A stretch of DNA of 9,684 nt from Candidatus Thorarchaeota archaeon MP8T_1. Lineage in GTDB: Archaea; Asgardarchaeota; Thorarchaeia; Thorarchaeales; Thorarchaeaceae. The first letter of the stretch is position 1. Every line of letters starts with the position of its first letter. Shown here piece by piece: positions 6,599-9,684 of this stretch. Both the position numbers and the translations under genes were made by a program. The notes beneath the pieces were generated by a model. It saw only the letters and a list, made by a program, of their open reading frames with translations, was not told where the DNA came from and did no database searches. The DNA is taken from contig PJER01000076.1 of NCBI GenBank assembly GCA_002825465.1, positions 1 to 9,684 on the forward strand. Reading direction: 5' to 3'.

Positions 6599-7024
6599 AT
6601 GGAAAAGAAAATCTATTGGGCCAATGCATTATTCTCGGAGGCTGATAGAAAATTCAACGAAGACTCCGTTGCCCGAGTCCGAGCTGCTGGATATTCTGTT
6701 TTTCTTCCACAGGAAGCCTTCAGTGGAGCTGCAGACCCTACCAATGAAGAGATTTTCAGAGTCGATACACAGGAGCTTCAATCATGCAACATAGTCGTCG
6801 CATGCCTAGATCAATTTCCGATAGATAGTGGAGTCGCCTGTGAGATTGGCGTGGCCTATGGCGCGAACATTCCTGTGGTGGGACTTTATACAGACATCAG
6901 AAGAAAAAGAACAGGTCCTGGAAGAATGTACAAGAACCAATATGTGCTTGGAGCAATCGAAGCCAATGGTGAGATTGTATCCAATGTGGATGAACTATTG
7001 AAAGCATTACCGAAATACTTGTGA
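6599..7024 (+). CDS. Nucleoside 2-deoxyribosyltransferase family protein
   Basis: This is a 141-residue protein with an ATG at 6599 and GGGAG at 6588-6592 (6 nt spacing). The frame is open upstream to 6548, but that would overlap the racemase gene and give an atypical N-terminus. The N-terminal strand and loop IYWANALFSEADRKFNE (5-21), the helix-strand VRAAGYSVFLPQEAF (27-41), and IDSGVACEIGVAYG (75-88) with the probable catalytic Glu82 match the nucleoside 2-deoxyribosyltransferase fold. These enzymes move deoxyribose between bases; related members (DNPH1/Rcl) hydrolyse deoxynucleoside 5'-monophosphates instead. NIPVVGLYTD and RMYKNQYVLGAIEANGEI follow in the usual places. Transferase and hydrolase activities cannot be told apart by eye. 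Close linkage to the racemase-like gene suggests nucleobase salvage or catabolism. It ends 6 nt before a convergent minus-strand gene. Confidence 0.85.
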   Translation: MEKKIYWANALFSEADRKFNEDSVARVRAAGYSVFLPQEAFSGAADPTNEEIFRVDTQELQSCNIVVACLDQFPIDSGVACEIGVAYGANIPVVGLYTDIRRKRTGPGRMYKNQYVLGAIEANGEIVSNVDELLKALPKYL

Positions 7025-7030
7025 AACCAT

Positions 7031-7258
7031 CTAGCTCATCCGTGAGATAGCCATCTTCAATCGTTGCTTGAAGCCTTCCGCATCGCCACTATCAAGTTTC
7101 TTCCGCACCATCTTCCAGACAGCAGCACTGTTTGGGTAGTCAACACTCAGCATGTCATGAATAATCTCATCAATCTGATCCCTGTTTTCTTTAGTGACCT
7201 CTATGTCGAGCTCGGTAAACAGCTCTGTCATCCTAGAATTCTTGAAGTAGTGAGTCAT
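7031..7258 (-). CDS. Conserved-looking 75-residue protein
   Basis: Starting at ATG 7258, this small acidic-basic helical protein begins MTHYFKNSRMTELFTELDIEVT and continues with DQIDEIIHDMLSVDY, AAVWKMVRKKL and FKQRLKMAISRMS. The predicted structure is four short helices with no membrane segment and no cysteine. The organised pattern (a YF-aromatic start, EIIHDML, VWKMVRKKL) looks like a conserved archaeal small protein, but I cannot name the family. The frame extends to a TTG at 7297, which lies upstream of a TATA box at 7283-7293. That box sits 25-35 nt before the ATG, so transcription would begin at or just before the ATG and the TTG would not be transcribed. The mRNA is therefore probably leaderless. 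It lies downstream of the large secreted-protein gene but has its own promoter. Confidence 0.7.
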   Translation of the reverse strand: MTHYFKNSRMTELFTELDIEVTKENRDQIDEIIHDMLSVDYPNSAAVWKMVRKKLDSGDAEGFKQRLKMAISRMS

Positions 7259-7282
7259 CGGTATTGAGATTGATATTAAATT

Positions 7283-7293
7283 CCTATATATTT
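7283..7293 (-). promoter_or_regulatory. TATA box of the 75-residue protein gene
   Basis: On the minus strand the sequence reads AAATATATAGG, 25-35 nt upstream of the ATG at 7258. This places the transcription start almost at the start codon and rules out the upstream TTG start. It lies in the 78-nt gap after the stop of the large secreted-protein gene. Confidence 0.6.
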
Positions 7294-7336
7294 CCAACGC
7301 ATGTTAATGTGATAGAATCGGCAACTGGATGGCAAA

Positions 7337-9679
7337 TCACCATCTTCCGTGGTGGCAGTGACAATGCTTCATGCGTTTGTATTCATGAATCACGATAGCA
7401 CCATGCACGTACCCAATTGGGTCATATCCCGCCTCATACGAAACCGCACCACTTGGATCAAAGATTCGTATCTGGAAGATGTCCTTTGCGCACTTGCCTT
7501 TGTTGTCCCAGACATCGACTTGAACCAAATATCCGCTTTCGCTTGATTGCACTTTGCAGTGGTGAAATTTGACCATCATAGCAGTAGAGGTAACCTCGAA
7601 GTAGGCATGATTTCCATCTATCATGAGATCCAAGATATCCGTACCAATAATCATGTAGACAGACTTACCAATCTTCAGGGAGTACAGGAACATTCCGGAG
7701 AGGTCACCATCTGGCTTGAGTCTAATGATAAAAGCGAAATGACCCTTCCTTCCATCGGAATCAGTAATCCAGCCACCGCCTGTGACCCACCCAGGTGTGG
7801 GCGGACCACTGATGGTAATGCTTAGTGACTCGGTGCTCATCTCTTGGTCAATTTCACCTCTGTCGAGGTCTCCATTGTATGCAGTGACAGCAATCGAGTG
7901 CTCTCCCTCTTCCGCGGGAACTGTATAATCACCTTCTGTCGTTCCAACAGGCACTCCATCAATTTCCACAAGCAGAGTTGCAATGCCACTCTCAGGATCA
8001 CTCACGGTAACCGTCCAGAAACCAGGATTGGAAACAGTCGCGTCGCCAGAATGGACTACTGTTATTTGAGGCCCAGTTGTATCATCATCAACTATTGTGA
8101 CTGTCGCGGAGAGTGTGCTGAATTCTTGATCTTCTATACCTAGTTCCAGGTCTGCGTTAGTTACGTTCACCCAGATTGTATGAAGACCAAGAGTGTTTGG
8201 AGCGGCATAGTCACCAAGAGTAGATCCAACTAGTATACCATCAATCTCAACAGCGACCGTAGAAATACCGCTCTCTGGATCTATTGCTGTGACTGTCCAG
8301 TAGCCAGGACTTCCATCAGTTGCATCACCGGTATAGAGGATTGTGATAACTGGAGCTGTGGTATCAGTATCAATGATTACCATAGCCGTGTGTATATCCT
8401 CCATATTCCCTGCGGTGTCAATGGAGTAATAGTACACGTAATTAATGCCATCTGTGGAAATTGTGAATGGCCCATTGTAGAGCATCCAGTTCTTGCCTTC
8501 ACGACTATACATGGTTGACTGAACTGCAAAGTCATCAGTCGCTGAAAGAGTCACGACAACATCCGAGATGTACCAACCGTTATCCCCCAGAATTCCGTCA
8601 GGTAGGAATGTTGTGGAGGGAGGATTGCTGTCATCAATCACATCTTGAACTTCGATAGTCACTGTAGCTGGAGCACTGGATTCGATACCATCAGAAACGT
8701 AGTATGTAAAGGAGTCAAACCCATACCAATCGGGGGCGGGAGTGTAGACAAATTCTTGGTCCGAGAGACTCGTGAGCACGCCAAAGGAAGGAGAAGAATC
8801 TATTATGATGGAAAGTGCATCGCCATCCACATCATGATCATTACTCAGAAGGTCTGATGCTAGAATGGACAAAGTAGTATCTTCATCCATGACAAAGAGA
8901 TCATCCGCAGCAACTGGAGCATCGTTCACAGGATGCACAGTAATTGTCACAGTGGCTATGTTTCCATAGACGAATGCATCAAACGCTCTGTATTCAAATT
9001 GATCAACCCCATTCCAATCAGGATCTGGTGTATAAATAAAATCACCTTCAAGGAAGAAGGTGAGAGACCCATGTTCTGGAGGTGTATAAAGCGCAGCTGT
9101 GACAAAATCGTACAGATCAACGTCAATATCATTTGCTAGGACACCAGGAGTAACATCCAGAGTCGTATCCTCATCAGTTTCATATGCATCGTCAACCGCG
9201 ACAGGGGGGTCATTCACGTTGTTGACGGTTATGGTTACCGTTGCAGGATTACTGTCTGATTCTCCGTCATTAGCATAATATGTGAAAGTATCAGGACCGA
9301 AGAAGTCTAGATCTGGAGTATAGCTGAAAGATCCGTCTGGCGAGAGAATAAGTGAGCCAGAGGTTGGGGGTGTACCAAGCACGGCTGTAAGAGGATCACC
9401 ATCTACATCGTGGTCATTTGTCAGGACTCCAGGTGCAAACACTGCCAACGTCAATTCTTCATCGGTAACATAGCTATCATCTTCAGCCACTGGTGGTGTC
9501 CCTGTTGGTGCAGGTGTGACAGAAATTCGGAATTCGTTCTGCACGGAGTCAATTACATTGGGAGCAGGAAATGCATCACTGCTCATAGAATCGTATACCA
9601 CTCGCGGTGCTACGTTCAAAAGAGATACAATGAATGCAAGCGATATTGCAAACAAATAGACTTTCCTCTTCGTAAGCAT
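7337..9679 (-). CDS. Large secreted cadherin-like/Ig-like repeat protein with post-COAP-1-like C-terminus
   Basis: This is a 780-residue exported protein starting at ATG 9679; only five bases upstream are in the window, so its promoter is not visible. Residues 5-25 (RKVYLFAISLAFIVSLLNVAP) are a signal peptide or membrane anchor. Three cadherin-like repeats follow at about 62-151, 157-248 and 254-344. Each begins PPVA-DD-Y/F---DE---L, contains L-ND-DVD and FxYTPDPDWxGxDxFxY, and ends ATVTITV; the Asp residues suggest calcium binding. Residues 352-440 look like an OmpL47/Ig-like domain (DDFAVQSTMYS, YYYSIDTAGN). Two closely similar Ig-like repeats sit at about 442-530 and 536-624. Residues 629-766 (VTGGGWITDSDG, FQIRIFD, AIVIHEY) resemble the post-COAP-1 domain of secreted proteins. 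The protein ends KHCHCHHGRW, a Cys/His-rich tail, and all four cysteines lie in the last 75 residues. No C-terminal anchor is visible. A role in the cell surface or adhesion is inferred. Confidence 0.85.
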   Translation of the reverse strand: MLTKRKVYLFAISLAFIVSLLNVAPRVVYDSMSSDAFPAPNVIDSVQNEFRISVTPAPTGTPPVAEDDSYVTDEELTLAVFAPGVLTNDHDVDGDPLTAVLGTPPTSGSLILSPDGSFSYTPDLDFFGPDTFTYYANDGESDSNPATVTITVNNVNDPPVAVDDAYETDEDTTLDVTPGVLANDIDVDLYDFVTAALYTPPEHGSLTFFLEGDFIYTPDPDWNGVDQFEYRAFDAFVYGNIATVTITVHPVNDAPVAADDLFVMDEDTTLSILASDLLSNDHDVDGDALSIIIDSSPSFGVLTSLSDQEFVYTPAPDWYGFDSFTYYVSDGIESSAPATVTIEVQDVIDDSNPPSTTFLPDGILGDNGWYISDVVVTLSATDDFAVQSTMYSREGKNWMLYNGPFTISTDGINYVYYYSIDTAGNMEDIHTAMVIIDTDTTAPVITILYTGDATDGSPGYWTVTAIDPESGISTVAVEIDGILVGSTLGDYAAPNTLGLHTIWVNVTNADLELGIEDQEFSTLSATVTIVDDDTTGPQITVVHSGDATVSNPGFWTVTVSDPESGIATLLVEIDGVPVGTTEGDYTVPAEEGEHSIAVTAYNGDLDRGEIDQEMSTESLSITISGPPTPGWVTGGGWITDSDGRKGHFAFIIRLKPDGDLSGMFLYSLKIGKSVYMIIGTDILDLMIDGNHAYFEVTSTAMMVKFHHCKVQSSESGYLVQVDVWDNKGKCAKDIFQIRIFDPSGAVSYEAGYDPIGYVHGAIVIHEYKRMKHCHCHHGRW
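7808..8356 (-). repeat. Two Ig-like repeats of 94 residues
   Basis: Two tandem domains at protein positions about 442-530 and 536-624 share G-DAT---PG-WTVT--DPESGI-T-VEIDG--VG-T-GDY--P, with a 94-residue offset. Both also share the DQE-ST ending. They are clearly a duplicated domain and more alike than the cadherin-like repeats upstream. No exact family name is offered beyond an Ig-like beta-sandwich. Confidence 0.7.
8648..9496 (-). repeat. Three cadherin-like (tandem-95 type) repeats
   Basis: This part of the large secreted-protein gene encodes three repeats of about 96 residues, with starts at protein positions 62, 158 and 254. Each carries the signature DDxYxxDExxxL, an ND-DVD turn and a YTPDxDWxGxDxFxY strand pair. 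The repeats have diverged at the DNA level, so they are old rather than recent duplications. Confidence 0.8.
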
Positions 9680-9684
9680 TGCAG

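Noticed and set aside
7844..8143. Open frames on the + strand within the large secreted-protein gene
   Set aside because: Their products lack domain features and lie opposite clear repeat-coding sequence.
1..9684. A defence system, prophage or mobile island
   Set aside because: No transposase, integrase, phage structural gene, direct-repeat ends, CRISPR repeats or toxin-antitoxin pair could be found.

Overview
This window looks archaeal. TATA-box-like elements sit about 25-35 nt upstream of several starts (near 4824, 5469, 5800 and 7288), sometimes so close that the transcript would be nearly leaderless. GTG and TTG starts are common, and GGTG/GAGG-type Shine-Dalgarno sites appear before other genes. 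The moderate GC content, the archaeal-style promoters and a secreted cadherin-like protein would suit an Asgard-type (for example Thorarchaeota-like) or other mesophilic archaeon. That placement is inference; no rRNA or other phylogenetic marker is present.

Layout. At the left, on the + strand, are the 3' part of a HEAT-repeat protein (1-1269), a small winged-helix protein (1381-1698) and a MutY-type DNA glycosylase (1810-2628). The glycosylase keeps its catalytic residues but lacks the four iron-sulfur cysteines. A minus-strand pair follows, convergent with the glycosylase: a nitroreductase (4768-3995) and, downstream of it, a leucine-carboxyl-methyltransferase-family SAM methyltransferase (3962-2637) with a long unexplained C-terminal extension. 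A compact divergent promoter (about 4769-4875) separates the nitroreductase from a + strand orphan (4876-5421).

Next on the + strand come a small two-helix membrane protein (5499-5765) and a two-gene unit: an Asp/Glu/hydantoin-racemase-family protein (5839-6582) and a nucleoside 2-deoxyribosyltransferase-family protein (6599-7024). These two are separated by 16 nt and probably translated from one mRNA, which hints at nucleobase or hydantoin-like metabolism. At the right, on the minus strand, are a 75-residue conserved-looking protein with its own TATA box (7258-7031) and a 780-residue exported protein (9679-7337). The latter has three cadherin-like repeats, an Ig/OmpL47-like domain, two near-identical Ig-like repeats, a domain resembling post-COAP-1 and a Cys/His-rich tail; it is probably a cell-surface or adhesion protein.

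No RNA genes, CRISPR arrays, insertion sequences or phage genes were seen. No stretch over about 110 bases lacks a gene. I did not find a clear new multi-gene system. The strongest leads are the clusterless MutY-like enzyme, the methyltransferase extension and the racemase-deoxyribosyltransferase pair.
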